Shown: positions 17,097 through 26,240, counted from the first letter of the stretch. The stretch is DNA of 64,000 nt from SCUB01 sp041918675 (GCA_041918675.1 JAYRVF010000012.1:62001-126000); one strand, 5' to 3'. Notes: a model not told the origin generated them from the sequence alone. Numbers and translations: made by a program.

Positions 17097-19543
17097 AACG
17101 CGGAGCGACAATGCCAGCGATTGAGCACAGCCTTCCGATCATCGGCCATCTGCCCGATCCGATCCGCGAAATGATGCGGCGGCGGGCGAGGGAGCTTGTC
17201 GGGCTCGGGCTGATCGCCGCGTCGGTCGCGGTCATCACGGCGCTGGCGACGTGGTCCGTCCAGGATCCGAGTCTCAGCCATGCGACATCGCATCCGACCC
17301 GCAACCTGCTCGGCTATCCCGGCGCGATCATCGCCGACCTGCTGATGCAGATATTCGGAATCGGATCGGTTCTGGTCGTCCTGCCGATCGCGATCTGGGG
17401 TTTGCGCCTGATCGCGCATCGCCTGTTCGATCGCCAAGCGGTTCGCGTCGGATGCTGGGTGGTGGCGATCGTGGCCGCATCCGGTTTCGCGAGCTGCTGG
17501 ACGCCGACGCCGTCATGGCCATTGCCGACGGGTCTCGGCGGGGTCGTCGGCGACGCGCTCCTGCGCGTGCCGGCCATGATTCTCGGCCCCCTGGGGCTGT
17601 TGTCGCGCCTTGGCATCGGCGTCCTTCTTGGCCTTACGATGGCCGCGTCCTTCCTCGTGGCGACGCGCGCGGGACCCCGCGCTTCCGACGCTCTCGTCGA
17701 CGAGCCTGAAGTTGCCGATCTCGAGGAGACCGCCGAGCCGGACGGTGATGACGAACGGTCGAGCCGGTGGATCACGCTCGGCTGGCTCATCCACGAAATG
17801 CTCACCATCAAGGCGCGCGCGAACCGGATCTTCGGCCGCGCCTATCGCTGGCTCGTCGCCAGCGACGAGGAGGCGCCGGCGGGCCGTTTCGACCGGATGG
17901 AACCGAGCATGCGCGCGGGTGCGCGGGAAACCGCGGCCGCGCCGGCGGTTCATTCGCCCGACGCCGATGAGGAGGACCTCGACGCGGAGGAGCCGGCCGC
18001 CAAGGCCCCGCGCAAGCGCGCGCCAAGGCCCGTCAAGGCGTCGGGAAAATTCGTCCTGCCGCCGCTTTCCGTCCTCGCCGCGCCGCGCGCGTCGGATCGC
18101 TTCACCCCGAGCGCGGACGCGATCGCGGAAAACGCGCGGATACTGGAAGGCGTGTTGCAGGATTTCGGCGTGCGGGGGGAAATCACCAATGCCCATCCCG
18201 GCCCCGTCGTCACGCTCTACGAACTCGAGCCCGCGCCCGGCATCAAATCCTCGCGCGTGATCGGACTCGCCGACGACATCGCGCGCTCGATGAGCGCGAT
18301 CTCGGCGCGCGTCGCGGTCGTGGCCGGGCGCAACGCCATCGGCATCGAACTGCCCAATCCGCATCGCGAGAAGGTTTACCTGCGCGAATTGCTGGCGGCC
18401 AAGGACTTCAACGAATCCGTCGCCAAGCTGCCGCTCTGCCTCGGCAAGACGATCGGCGGCGACCATGTCATCGTCGATCTGGCGCGCATGCCGCATCTGC
18501 TGATCGCCGGCACCACCGGCTCGGGCAAGTCGGTCGCCATCAACACCATGATCCTGAGCCTCGTCTACCGGCTCAAGCCGGAGCAGTGCCGGCTGATCAT
18601 GGTCGATCCGAAGATGCTGGAACTCTCGGTCTATGACGGCATTCCCCATCTTCTCACGCCGGTCGTCACCGATCCGAAGAAGGCCGTCGTCGCGCTCAAA
18701 TGGGCGGTGCGCGAGATGGAAGAGCGCTACAAGAACATGGCCAAGCTCGGCGTGCGCAACATCGACGGCTACAACGCGCGCCTCGCCGAGGCCAAGGCGC
18801 GCGGCGAGGAGCTCACCCGCACCGTCCATACCGGCTTCGACAAGGACACGGGCAAGGCGATCTACGAGGAAGAGCGGCTCGATCTCGAACCGCTGCCCTA
18901 TATCGTCGTCATCGTCGACGAGATGGCGGACCTGATGATGGTCGCGGGCAAGGACATCGAGGGCGCGGTGCAGCGCCTGGCGCAGATGGCGCGCGCCGCC
19001 GGCCTGCATGTCGTACTGGCGACGCAGCGGCCGTCGGTCGACGTCATCACCGGCACAATCAAGGCGAATTTCCCCACCCGCATTTCGTTCCAGGTCACCT
19101 CGAAGATCGACAGCCGCACGATCCTGGGCGAGCAGGGCGCCGAGCAATTGCTGGGGCAGGGCGACATGCTCTACATGGCCGGCGGCGGACGCATCAGCCG
19201 CGTGCACGGACCTTTCGTCTCCGACGAGGAGGTCGAGAAGGTCGTGCGCCACCTCAAGGCGCAGGGCGTTCCGCAATATCTCGAGGCCGTCACCGCGGAC
19301 GAGGAGGAGGATGGCGACGAGGCGCTGTTCGACGCAACCGGCATGGGCGGGGGCGACGATCTCTACTCTCAGGCGGTGCAGATCGTCAAACGCGACCGCA
19401 AGGCATCGACGAGCTACATCCAGCGACGGCTGCAGATCGGCTATAATCGCGCCGCGACGATCATGGAGCGCATGGAAGAGGAGGGGATCGTCGGCCAGGC
19501 CAACCACGCCGGCAAGCGCGAGATCTTGATCGGCGAGGATTAG
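17093..19543 (+). CDS. ftsK: DNA translocase FtsK
   Basis: The 816-residue septal DNA pump moves the terminus region and dif sites through the closing septum. The N-terminus has four predicted membrane segments (about residues 36-58, 80-107, 120-138, 170-195). A charged linker follows, then the beta-alpha RecA-like motor with Walker A AGTTGSGKSVAIN and Walker B YIVVIVDEMADLMMV. The C-terminal winged-helix gamma domain (SQAVQIVKRDRKASTSYIQR) reads KOPS. Length is typical for alphaproteobacteria, with a short linker. Start: GTG 17093 overlaps the upstream stop; ATG 17111 is an alternative with six fewer residues. Confidence 0.96.
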   Translation: MKRGATMPAIEHSLPIIGHLPDPIREMMRRRARELVGLGLIAASVAVITALATWSVQDPSLSHATSHPTRNLLGYPGAIIADLLMQIFGIGSVLVVLPIAIWGLRLIAHRLFDRQAVRVGCWVVAIVAASGFASCWTPTPSWPLPTGLGGVVGDALLRVPAMILGPLGLLSRLGIGVLLGLTMAASFLVATRAGPRASDALVDEPEVADLEETAEPDGDDERSSRWITLGWLIHEMLTIKARANRIFGRAYRWLVASDEEAPAGRFDRMEPSMRAGARETAAAPAVHSPDADEEDLDAEEPAAKAPRKRAPRPVKASGKFVLPPLSVLAAPRASDRFTPSADAIAENARILEGVLQDFGVRGEITNAHPGPVVTLYELEPAPGIKSSRVIGLADDIARSMSAISARVAVVAGRNAIGIELPNPHREKVYLRELLAAKDFNESVAKLPLCLGKTIGGDHVIVDLARMPHLLIAGTTGSGKSVAINTMILSLVYRLKPEQCRLIMVDPKMLELSVYDGIPHLLTPVVTDPKKAVVALKWAVREMEERYKNMAKLGVRNIDGYNARLAEAKARGEELTRTVHTGFDKDTGKAIYEEERLDLEPLPYIVVIVDEMADLMMVAGKDIEGAVQRLAQMARAAGLHVVLATQRPSVDVITGTIKANFPTRISFQVTSKIDSRTILGEQGAEQLLGQGDMLYMAGGGRISRVHGPFVSDEEVEKVVRHLKAQGVPQYLEAVTADEEEDGDEALFDATGMGGGDDLYSQAVQIVKRDRKASTSYIQRRLQIGYNRAATIMERMEEEGIVGQANHAGKREILIGED

Positions 19544-19818
19544 CGCGCTGGTCGCGCGCCCGGCGGGGACGAACGCGCCTCACGGAAACGGGAAAAGCCA
19601 GGGAAGATTCCTTGATTTCGGTCCTTTTGTCGCCACGCCGATCGGTTTAGTTAGGTCCCGTCGGAACACCGATTCGACACCGCAAATTCGCCATGGCCCG
19701 GGCCTAGTGATCCTTCGAGGGGCCAAGCCTCACCCGCGACACGGGCGATCAGCCCGCTCCGCCGAGGCGCCCGGAAAATGAATTTCGAAGCCGGCATTTC
19801 GGCGCCGGCAATCTGGAA

Positions 19819-19893
19819 AATGACGATCCCGAACAAGACGATCTCGAAGATGGCGATCACGAAAGCGATGACCTCGAAAGCGATGATCCGAAA
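19819..19893. repeat. Five tandem degenerate 15-bp repeats upstream of lolA
   Basis: Units occupy 19819-19833, 19834-19848, 19849-19863, 19864-19878 and 19879-19893, for example CAAGACGATCTCGAA and GATGGCGATCACGAA. The last unit overlaps the chosen start of lolA. Because the period is a multiple of three, the lolA frame through it encodes imperfect pentapeptides (KTISK, MAITK, AMTSK). The rest of the 339-bp gap after ftsK shows no gene. Confidence 0.75.
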
Positions 19894-20707
19894 CACGCTG
19901 ACCGATTTTCGATACGCGCGGCCGACGCTGGCGAGCGTGCTGCTCGCATTCGCGCTCGCCGCGGCCTGCCCGAGCGTCATCTTCGCCGAACCCGTCCCGA
20001 TTCCGAAGCCGGCTCCCAAGGCCCGCGCCAACGACGCGGCGAGCGAACGGCCGACGCCTCCGGCTCCGATTTCCAGCGGATCGGGATTCGCGGCGAGCCC
20101 CGTGGCGCCGCCCGTTCCGATCCTGCCCGGCCGCAAGCCCGCCGCCCCGGCGGGCGGCACGACCGCCTTCGATGGCGAGCAGCGCGCGCTCGCCGGCAAG
20201 GTGAGCGGTTATCTGTCCTCGATGCAGACGCTCGCCGGCAATTTCATCCAGGTCGGCCCCGACGGCAGCCGCACCACCGGCGATTTCTACATCCAGAAGC
20301 CCGGCAAGGTGCGGTTCGAATATCTTCCGCCTTCGCCGATCGATGTCGTCGCCGACGGTACCTCGGTCATCGTGCGCGACCGCAAGCTCGCGACGCAGGA
20401 TGTCTATCCGCTATCGCAGACGCCGCTGCGCTATCTCCTCAACGATCGCATCGACCTGTTGAAGGATACCAACGTCGTCAACATCTCCTCGGACGACACC
20501 TATGTCACGATCACCATCGAGGAAAAGCAGGCGATGGTGGGGACCAGCCGGCTGATGATGATGGTCGGCGCCAAGGACTTCCAGCTCAAGCAATGGACCG
20601 TGACCGATCCGCAGGGCTACGACACGACGGTCGCCGTGTACAATCTCGATCCGTCGCGAAAGATCGATCCGGCCTTGTTCAAGATTGATTACACGCGCTA
20701 TCAATGA
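19883..20707 (+). CDS. lolA: LolA-family outer-membrane lipoprotein carrier protein
   Basis: LolA receives lipoproteins from LolCDE at the inner membrane and delivers them through the periplasm. Starting at ATG 19883 the product is 274 residues with a signal peptide (about 1-35, ending SVIFA), a Pro/Ala-rich linker (about 36-95) and the LolA barrel domain; GNFIQVGPDGSRTTGDFYIQ and KPGKVRFEYLPPS are the recognisable strands. The linker is longer than in E. coli. The frame is open back to 19778 through a repeat array, so starts at 19868 or earlier cannot be excluded. It lies downstream of ftsK, as is common in Rhizobiales. Confidence 0.88.
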   Translation: MIRNTLTDFRYARPTLASVLLAFALAAACPSVIFAEPVPIPKPAPKARANDAASERPTPPAPISSGSGFAASPVAPPVPILPGRKPAAPAGGTTAFDGEQRALAGKVSGYLSSMQTLAGNFIQVGPDGSRTTGDFYIQKPGKVRFEYLPPSPIDVVADGTSVIVRDRKLATQDVYPLSQTPLRYLLNDRIDLLKDTNVVNISSDDTYVTITIEEKQAMVGTSRLMMMVGAKDFQLKQWTVTDPQGYDTTVAVYNLDPSRKIDPALFKIDYTRYQ

Positions 20708-20786
20708 AAGATTGAAGCGTGCCGCGGCCGTCTCGCGCGAAGTCGGGCGGGAGCAACTGGTCGCGCCGAGACGCGTTTTTCGATTC

Positions 20787-21602
20787 ATGCGCCTGACCCT
20801 CACCACCTGGAACATCAACTCGGTGCGTCTGCGCATCGACCTCGTCGCCAAATTCATCAAGGCCAAGCGCCCGGACGTCCTGTGCCTGCAGGAAACGAAA
20901 TGCCCGGACGACAAGTTTCCGCTCAAGCGGTTCAAGCGTCTCGGCTACGAACACGTCGCGCTCAACGGGCAGAAGGGCTATCACGGCGTCGCCATCGTCT
21001 CGCGCGTTCCCCTTGAGACGACCGCGAGTTTGACGCTCGGCGGCAAGCCGGATTCGCGCCATATCGCGGCGGTTTTCGGCGAGCGCGCGGGGCTGAAGGC
21101 GCCGCTGACGCTGCATAATTTCTATGTCCCCGCCGGCGGCGACATTCCCGATCCCAAGATCAATCCCAAATTCGCGCACAAGCTTTCCTTCCTCGACGAG
21201 ATGCGCGAGCTCGACGCGCTGCATCCGGTGGGCGCCGATCGCCACGTGCTGGTCGGCGATCTCAACGTCGCGCCGCACGAGCATGATGTCTGGTCGCATA
21301 GGCAGCTTCTCAACGTCGTTTCGCACACGCCGATCGAATGCGAGAAGCTCGTCGCGATCAGGGATCGCGGCAACTGGACCGACATCGCGCGCCGGTTCGT
21401 TCCCGAAAGCGAGAAGCTCTATTCGTGGTGGAGCTACCGCGCCGCCGACTGGCGCGCGGCCGATCGCGGCCGGCGGCTCGATCACATCTGGGTGGCGCCG
21501 GCGCTGTCCGATCGCGTTTCGCAATTTACCATCGCCCGCGACGCGCGCGGCTGGGAGCGCCCGTCCGACCACGTACCGGTCACGGCGACGCTCGAGGTCT
21601 GA
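20787..21602 (+). CDS. xthA: Exodeoxyribonuclease III (AP endonuclease)
   Basis: The 271-residue enzyme incises abasic sites and degrades DNA 3' to 5' in base-excision repair. Its endonuclease/exonuclease/phosphatase fold is marked by TWNINSVRLR, the metal-binding Glu in CLQETKCPDD, VLVGDLNVAP with the catalytic Asp and Asn, and the terminal SDHVPV catalytic His. ATG at 20787 gives the family length (E. coli 268) and removes a meaningless N-terminal extension beginning inside lolA. It follows lolA by 79 bp and is convergent with the cyclic-nucleotide-binding gene. Confidence 0.96.
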   Translation: MRLTLTTWNINSVRLRIDLVAKFIKAKRPDVLCLQETKCPDDKFPLKRFKRLGYEHVALNGQKGYHGVAIVSRVPLETTASLTLGGKPDSRHIAAVFGERAGLKAPLTLHNFYVPAGGDIPDPKINPKFAHKLSFLDEMRELDALHPVGADRHVLVGDLNVAPHEHDVWSHRQLLNVVSHTPIECEKLVAIRDRGNWTDIARRFVPESEKLYSWWSYRAADWRAADRGRRLDHIWVAPALSDRVSQFTIARDARGWERPSDHVPVTATLEV

Positions 21603-21636
21603 GGGCCGCGCTAGGCCGCGCTCGTTGTATTGAATT

Positions 21637-22092
21637 TCAGCTCTCGCCGAGCCCGGCGATTCGCGAGCCGACCGCGACGATCTCGCTCGTCGCCCGCGTC
21701 GTGCGCGCCGCCAGATCGTCGCGCAGGCGTTGCGCGGCGTCGGGGAAGCTTTCGAGCACCTTCTGAAACAGGCTGCGCGAGATGCGGACGACGACTGAAT
21801 CTTCCTGCGCCACCGCCGTGCCTGCGCGCGGCATGTCGACGATCAGCGTGAGCTCGCCGAGCAGGGAGTCGGGCCGGGCGATGACGTCGGGCCCGTTCTC
21901 GTTGGATACGCGAAACGAGCCCTCGACGACGACATAGCCGCAATCGGCCGGATCGCCCTTGCTGAACAAAATCTCGCCGTCGCGAACCTCCTTGACCTCC
22001 GAGCCAATCGCGAGCACGCGCAGCGCCTCCGTCCCCAAAAGACGCAAGAACGGCACGGCCTCGAGGGCCATCAGCTCCTTGGCGATCGACAT
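21637..22092 (-). CDS. Stand-alone cyclic-nucleotide-binding (CNMP/CRP-like) domain protein
   Basis: The 151-residue protein is a single cNMP-binding beta roll followed by a C-terminal helix; it has no HTH or catalytic domain. Landmarks are ILFSKGDPADCGYVVVEG and LLGELTLIVDMPRAGTAVA, where the GEL and PRAGT segments form the phosphate-binding cassette, so nucleotide binding is plausible. It lies 34 bp downstream of the response regulator on the same strand. In Brucella the OtpR response-regulator gene is likewise next to a gene annotated as a cAMP-dependent kinase regulatory subunit, so the pair is likely conserved and functionally linked. The ligand and output are unknown. Confidence 0.85.
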   Translation of the reverse strand: MSIAKELMALEAVPFLRLLGTEALRVLAIGSEVKEVRDGEILFSKGDPADCGYVVVEGSFRVSNENGPDVIARPDSLLGELTLIVDMPRAGTAVAQEDSVVVRISRSLFQKVLESFPDAAQRLRDDLAARTTRATSEIVAVGSRIAGLGES

Positions 22093-22126
22093 CTGGGACG
22101 AGCCTGAAGGGATCTTGCGGGCGAGA

Positions 22127-22813
22127 TCATGGCACCAGCTTGTAGCCGCCGGCCTCGGTGACGAGAATGGCGGGGTTGGCCGCGTCCTTCTCGATCTTCT
22201 GGCGCAGCCTGTAGATATGCGTTTCCAGCGTATGCGTGGTCACGCCGGAATTATAGCCCCAGACTTCCTGCAGCAACGTTTCGCGCGACATCGGAACCTG
22301 TCCGGCGCGGTAGAGAAAGCGCAGGATAGCGGTTTCCTTCTCGGTCAGGCGGACCTTCTTGGCATTGGCTCCCATCAGGAGCTTGGCGCCCGGACGGAAG
22401 CTGTAGGGCCCGATTGAAAAGACGGCGTCCTCGCTCGCCTCGTGCTGACGCAATTGCGCGCGGATGCGGGCAAGCAGCACGGCGAAGCGGACCGGCTTCT
22501 GCACGTAGTCATTGGCGCCCGATTCGAGGCCCAAGATGGTGTCGGAATCGGTGTCGTGGCCGGTGAGCATGATGATGGGCGCGCGAAATCCGCTCTTGCG
22601 CAGCATCCGTACCGCCTCCCGTCCGTCGGTATCGGGCAGGCCGACATCCATGATCACCAGATCGGGCGAGGTCGCGCGCGCCGACTGGATGCCCTTTGCT
22701 CCGGATTCCGCCTTGATGACCTCGAATTCGTCATGCAGGGCAAGCTGTTCGGTCATTGCATCGAGCAGGTCCGGATCGTCATCGACGATCAGGATCTTGC
22801 GGACATTGGCCAT
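22127..22813 (-). CDS. OmpR/PhoB-family response regulator, CenR/OtpR-like
   Basis: The 228-residue protein has an N-terminal receiver (residues 1 to about 120) with the acidic pair in ILIVDDDPD, phosphoacceptor Asp in LVIMDVGLPDTDG, switch Thr in IIMLTGHD and Lys in YVQKPVR, followed by a winged-helix DNA-binding domain with VRLTEKETAILRFLYRAG and THTLETHIYRLRQKIE. The N-terminal sequence and the neighbouring cNMP-binding gene resemble CenR of Caulobacter and OtpR of Brucella, essential or stress-related regulators of the cell envelope. The assignment rests on recollected similarity and synteny. No histidine kinase is adjacent. The gene is divergent from an L,D-transpeptidase gene. Confidence 0.85.
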   Translation of the reverse strand: MANVRKILIVDDDPDLLDAMTEQLALHDEFEVIKAESGAKGIQSARATSPDLVIMDVGLPDTDGREAVRMLRKSGFRAPIIMLTGHDTDSDTILGLESGANDYVQKPVRFAVLLARIRAQLRQHEASEDAVFSIGPYSFRPGAKLLMGANAKKVRLTEKETAILRFLYRAGQVPMSRETLLQEVWGYNSGVTTHTLETHIYRLRQKIEKDAANPAILVTEAGGYKLVP

Positions 22814-22951
22814 TCAATTCCATCCTGGGGATCTTGCGATGTTCCGCGAAATAGATCACGACCGGCCAAAAGCGCAAGCAAGAGTTCGCCGCCGAAGACA
22901 GTAATCCCATGTTTTCAGATACTTACCGGCCGAATTGGTCCGATCCTGGAC

Positions 22952-23491
22952 ATGCGAGATCACCGCATGGATGACCGCGCCATCGTGCGGATCCGCAAGG
23001 CCGCGGGCAAGAGAAGCAAGGGCTGGCTGATTTTCCATCAGCGCGCCCTGCCGGTCGCGCTCGGACGCGGCGGAATTCTCGCCAACAAGCGCGAGGGCGA
23101 TGGCGGGACCCCGCGCGGCCGGTTCCGCCCGCTCAAGCTCTGGTGGCGCGCGGACCGGCATCCGAAGCCGCGTTGCGCGTTGCCGGCGCGGATCATCAAG
23201 CCGGCCGATGCGTGGTGCGAGGATCCGGCGAGCCGCCATTACAACCAGCCGATGCGCCTCGCCCCCGGCGCGCAGGGCGACCGCCTCGCGCGCGCCGATC
23301 ACCTCTACGATTTCATCGTCGAGATCGACCACAATTCCCGCCCGCGCGTGGCGGGGCGGGGCAGCGCCGTCTTCATTCACCTCGCGCGCGAGAAATTCGC
23401 TCCGACCGCCGGATGCGTGGGCCTTGCCCGCGGCGACATGCTTTGGCTGCTCGCCCGGCTCGGTCCCCGCACGCGGATCGAAATCGGATAG
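22952..23491 (+). CDS. L,D-transpeptidase (YkuD-fold) family protein
   Basis: The product of about 179 residues has the YkuD catalytic signature as an HLAREKFAPTAGCVGL stretch, with His and the catalytic Cys. Upstream, VALGRGGILANKREGDGGTPRGRF matches the COG3786 subgroup. Such enzymes form 3-3 peptidoglycan cross-links or attach proteins to peptidoglycan. No signal peptide is visible from ATG 22952 or 22967; the frame is open much further back (22442), but that lies inside the divergent response-regulator gene. A link to the CenR/OtpR-like regulator next door is plausible because both concern the envelope, but is inference. Confidence 0.85.
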   Translation: MRDHRMDDRAIVRIRKAAGKRSKGWLIFHQRALPVALGRGGILANKREGDGGTPRGRFRPLKLWWRADRHPKPRCALPARIIKPADAWCEDPASRHYNQPMRLAPGAQGDRLARADHLYDFIVEIDHNSRPRVAGRGSAVFIHLAREKFAPTAGCVGLARGDMLWLLARLGPRTRIEIG

Positions 23492-23510
23492 GTCCGCGCC
23501 GGGCGCGCGG

Positions 23511-24185
23511 TCATCCCCGGTGGCCGAAGATCGCCGAGCCGACGCGGACATGCGTAGCGCCGAGCCGGATCGCGACCGGAAAATCCGCGCTCATGCCCAT
23601 CGACAATAGCGCGAGCCCGTTGCGGCGCGCGATCTTCGCGCACAGCGCGAAATGCGCCGCTGGCGGCTCGTTCGCGGGAGGAATGCACATGAGCCCCGCG
23701 ATTTCCAATCCATGGGTCCCGCGGCAATCGGCGATGAAACCATCGGCGGCCTCTGGCAACACGCCGGCCTTCTGCGGTTCGGCGCCGGTATTGACCTGCA
23801 CGAACAGCGTCGGATGCCGGCCTTGCGCGGCTATCTCCTTGGCGAGCGCCGCGCAGATGCTCGGCCGGTCGAGCGAATGGATGGCGTCGAACAAGGCGAC
23901 GGCGTCCTTGGCCTTGTTGGATTGCAAGGGCCCGATCAGATGAAGCGCGACGCCGGCATAATCGTTCTTCAGCGCGGGCCACTTGGCCTTGGCTTCCTGG
24001 ACGCGGTTTTCGCCGAACACGCGATGACCCGCGCGCAGCACCGGTTCGATGGCGGGACGCTCGAATGTTTTCGACACCGCGATCAGCGTGACCGAGGCGC
24101 GCGGGCGCTCCGCGTCGGCACAGGCTCGCGCGACCTCGGCCTCGACCGCCGCGAGCCCCGATGGTGAATCAATCGTATCCGTCAT
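23511..24185 (-). CDS. yggS: YggS/PLPBP-family pyridoxal-phosphate homeostasis protein
   Basis: The 224-residue single-domain TIM-barrel protein binds PLP without known catalysis and keeps vitamin B6 and amino-acid pools in balance. Family landmarks: TLIAVSKTFERPAIE with the PLP lysine, FGENRVQEAKAKWPAL, LHLIGPLQSNKAKDAV, and near the end LSMGMSADFPVAIRLGATHVRVGSAIFG. ATG at 24185 removes an upstream extension without similarity. It is convergent with the L,D-transpeptidase gene (19 bp) and divergent from the diguanylate cyclase gene. The 193 bp in between show no clear promoter. Confidence 0.94.
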   Translation of the reverse strand: MTDTIDSPSGLAAVEAEVARACADAERPRASVTLIAVSKTFERPAIEPVLRAGHRVFGENRVQEAKAKWPALKNDYAGVALHLIGPLQSNKAKDAVALFDAIHSLDRPSICAALAKEIAAQGRHPTLFVQVNTGAEPQKAGVLPEAADGFIADCRGTHGLEIAGLMCIPPANEPPAAHFALCAKIARRNGLALLSMGMSADFPVAIRLGATHVRVGSAIFGHRG

Positions 24186-24378
24186 CGCGATATCCGTTCC
24201 ACATGCCTTGCCCGAACCGACCACGCGCCCGGGCCATCGCCGCGTCAAGACGCGGTTTTCCGAATTTCGTTGGCGGTCGATCGGCCAAATCGCGCCTACC
24301 GCTCAAATTTTAGCAATTCCGCAAAACGGGCCTTGACGCGTTGACCGGTAGGTTCCCCGGCGGGGCAGGGGATCGGCG

Positions 24379-26085
24379 ATGTCGCGCATTACGTCAAGCG
24401 TCTATAGAAAGTGGCCGGGATTTAAGGCCATTTTCGGCATTCGCGCCCGTCTCGCGCTGCTTGCGGTCATTCTCCTCGCGCCGGCGATGTTCGAGCGCGT
24501 GCGCGGTCTTGAAACCACGCGTGCTCATCGTATCGCCGCCGCCTCCACCGATCTGATGGAGGTCGTGCATAACGGCATCGAATCCCAGCGCGCGATGCTG
24601 CGCTCGGTCGAGGCGCTGCTCACGGCCTCGGCCTATTTCCACGCCGCGACCGCGAGCCGCGAGAACCCCTGCGCGCTGATCAATTCCGGCTTCCGGCTCG
24701 ATCCGGCGCAGGTGGCGAGCACCTCGATCGCCGACGCGAACGGACGCATCATCTGCTCGACGCTGCCGGCCGCCAGCGGGATCGACATTTCCGATCGCCC
24801 CTATTTCCGCAAGGCGATGGAGACCAAACAGCTTGTCGCCAGCGATTACATTATCGCGCGCGCGCTGGCGCGTCCCTCCATCATCGTCGCCCTTCCGGTG
24901 GCGTCGGTAAGCCCGACGGTCGATCATGTCATTCTGGCGTCCGTCGGGCTCGACTGGCTCGATCGCGTGCTCGCCTCCGGCAAGACGCGGTTGCGGCCGA
25001 ACCTGCTTCTTCTGAACGAAAGCGGCGCGGTGCTCGCGCGCAAGACGGCCCAGGACGTCAATGCCGACGCCTTGGCGGCCGACGCGGTGGCGGCCGGGGT
25101 CGGCGGAACCGCCGAAGCCGGCTTCGTCACGACTCCCGCGCGTCGCGGCGGCCCGGGCAAGATGCTCTATGCCCATGCGCGGGTGCCCGGAACCACCGCG
25201 CGCCTTGTCGTCGGCGTCAGCGAGGCCGAAGTGATCGGCCCCATCAGCCGCGAAATCTGGACTTCCTATCTCGAATTCGCGTTTTTCAGCCTGATCGTTT
25301 TGTTCGGCGCCTGGGTCGTCAGCGAGCGGCTCGTCATCAGCCCCATTCGCGTCCTGGCGAACGTCGCCCAGCGATTTGGTCGCGGCGATCTCACGGCGCG
25401 GGTCAAACAAAAAGGCCTTCCGATCGAATTCGACGCGCTGGCGAAGTCGTTCGACACCATGGCCGCTCAGCTAGGCGCGCGCGAGGGCGAGCTGCGCGCC
25501 TCCAACAGCCGCCTCACGGTTCTGGCGACGCTCGATTCGGTCTCGGGCCTCGCCAACCGACGCGGCTTCGAAAGCCGGGTGGACTTCGAATGGATGCGCG
25601 CGACGCAGACCCTCCAGCCGCTCGCGATCCTCATGATCGACGTCGATCACTTCAAGCAATTCAACGACACCTATGGACACCCCGAGGGCGACGCCTGCCT
25701 GAGCCGGCTTGGCGGTCTGCTCGCGAAATTCGCCGACGAGACCTCGGGATTCGCGGCGCGCTATGGCGGCGAGGAGTTCCTGCTGCTGCTTCCCGGCGCC
25801 AACCTCGAACGCGCGATCGGCACCGCCGAACGGTTGCGCGCCGCGGTCGCCGCGCTCGCCATGCCTCACCGCGCCAGCCTGTTCGGCTGCGTCACGGTCA
25901 GCATCGGCGTGGCCGCCGTCGTCCCCGAGCCGGGCTTGCAGGTCCATGACCTCATCGAAGCCGCCGATACCGGCCTTTACGCGGCCAAGAATCGCGGGCG
26001 CAACCAGGTGGTCGGCCACGGCATCGTTCAGCCGGTTGGCGCGGCCGAGGTGAACCCCACGCCGGACGCGGCCGACTTCGTCTGA
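24379..26085 (+). CDS. Membrane diguanylate cyclase: dCache-like sensor, HAMP, GGDEF
   Basis: The 568-residue protein synthesises cyclic di-GMP. Order of parts: a membrane segment (about 22-42), a periplasmic cache-like sensor (about 45-285, with DRPYFRKAMETKQ typical of dCache), a second membrane segment (about 288-310), HAMP (about 312-370, with VISPIRVLANVAQRFGRGDL) and a GGDEF domain (about 400-550). The active-site loop is intact as YGGEEFLLLLP and IDVDHFKQFNDTYGHPEGD binds metal and GTP. No RxxD I-site stands five residues before GGEEF (ETSG there), so product inhibition is probably absent. ATG at 24379 is clear. A terminator follows. Confidence 0.93.
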   Translation: MSRITSSVYRKWPGFKAIFGIRARLALLAVILLAPAMFERVRGLETTRAHRIAAASTDLMEVVHNGIESQRAMLRSVEALLTASAYFHAATASRENPCALINSGFRLDPAQVASTSIADANGRIICSTLPAASGIDISDRPYFRKAMETKQLVASDYIIARALARPSIIVALPVASVSPTVDHVILASVGLDWLDRVLASGKTRLRPNLLLLNESGAVLARKTAQDVNADALAADAVAAGVGGTAEAGFVTTPARRGGPGKMLYAHARVPGTTARLVVGVSEAEVIGPISREIWTSYLEFAFFSLIVLFGAWVVSERLVISPIRVLANVAQRFGRGDLTARVKQKGLPIEFDALAKSFDTMAAQLGAREGELRASNSRLTVLATLDSVSGLANRRGFESRVDFEWMRATQTLQPLAILMIDVDHFKQFNDTYGHPEGDACLSRLGGLLAKFADETSGFAARYGGEEFLLLLPGANLERAIGTAERLRAAVAALAMPHRASLFGCVTVSIGVAAVVPEPGLQVHDLIEAADTGLYAAKNRGRNQVVGHGIVQPVGAAEVNPTPDAADFV

Positions 26086-26087
26086 GG

Positions 26088-26140
26088 GCGCTTCCCTCGC
26101 GCATGGCGCCGAGGGACCCCCATGGCGCGAAGCGCTTTTT
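26088..26140 (+). terminator. Probable intrinsic terminator after the diguanylate cyclase
   Basis: The upstream arm from 26088 (GCGCTTC, a 3-nt bulge, CGCGCATGG) can pair with CCATGGCGCGAAGCGC (26120-26135), and five T follow at 26136-26140. Confidence 0.6.
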
Positions 26141-26175
26141 GGCCCCGAGGCGCCGCCGCCCAACCCCACAAGCCG

Positions 26176-26205
26176 TTGACCCTGCGGGGGCTTTCATGGC
26201 CTAGT
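26176..26205 (+). promoter_or_regulatory. Candidate sigma-70 promoter of leuS-lptE-holA
   Basis: TTGACC (26176-26181) and CCTAGT (26200-26205) are separated by 18 bp, 36 bp before the leuS ATG. The -35 is good, the -10 is weak. Confidence 0.35.
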
Positions 26206-26240
26206 CCGGCCGATTTCACGCTGGCGGACATCCCGATTCC

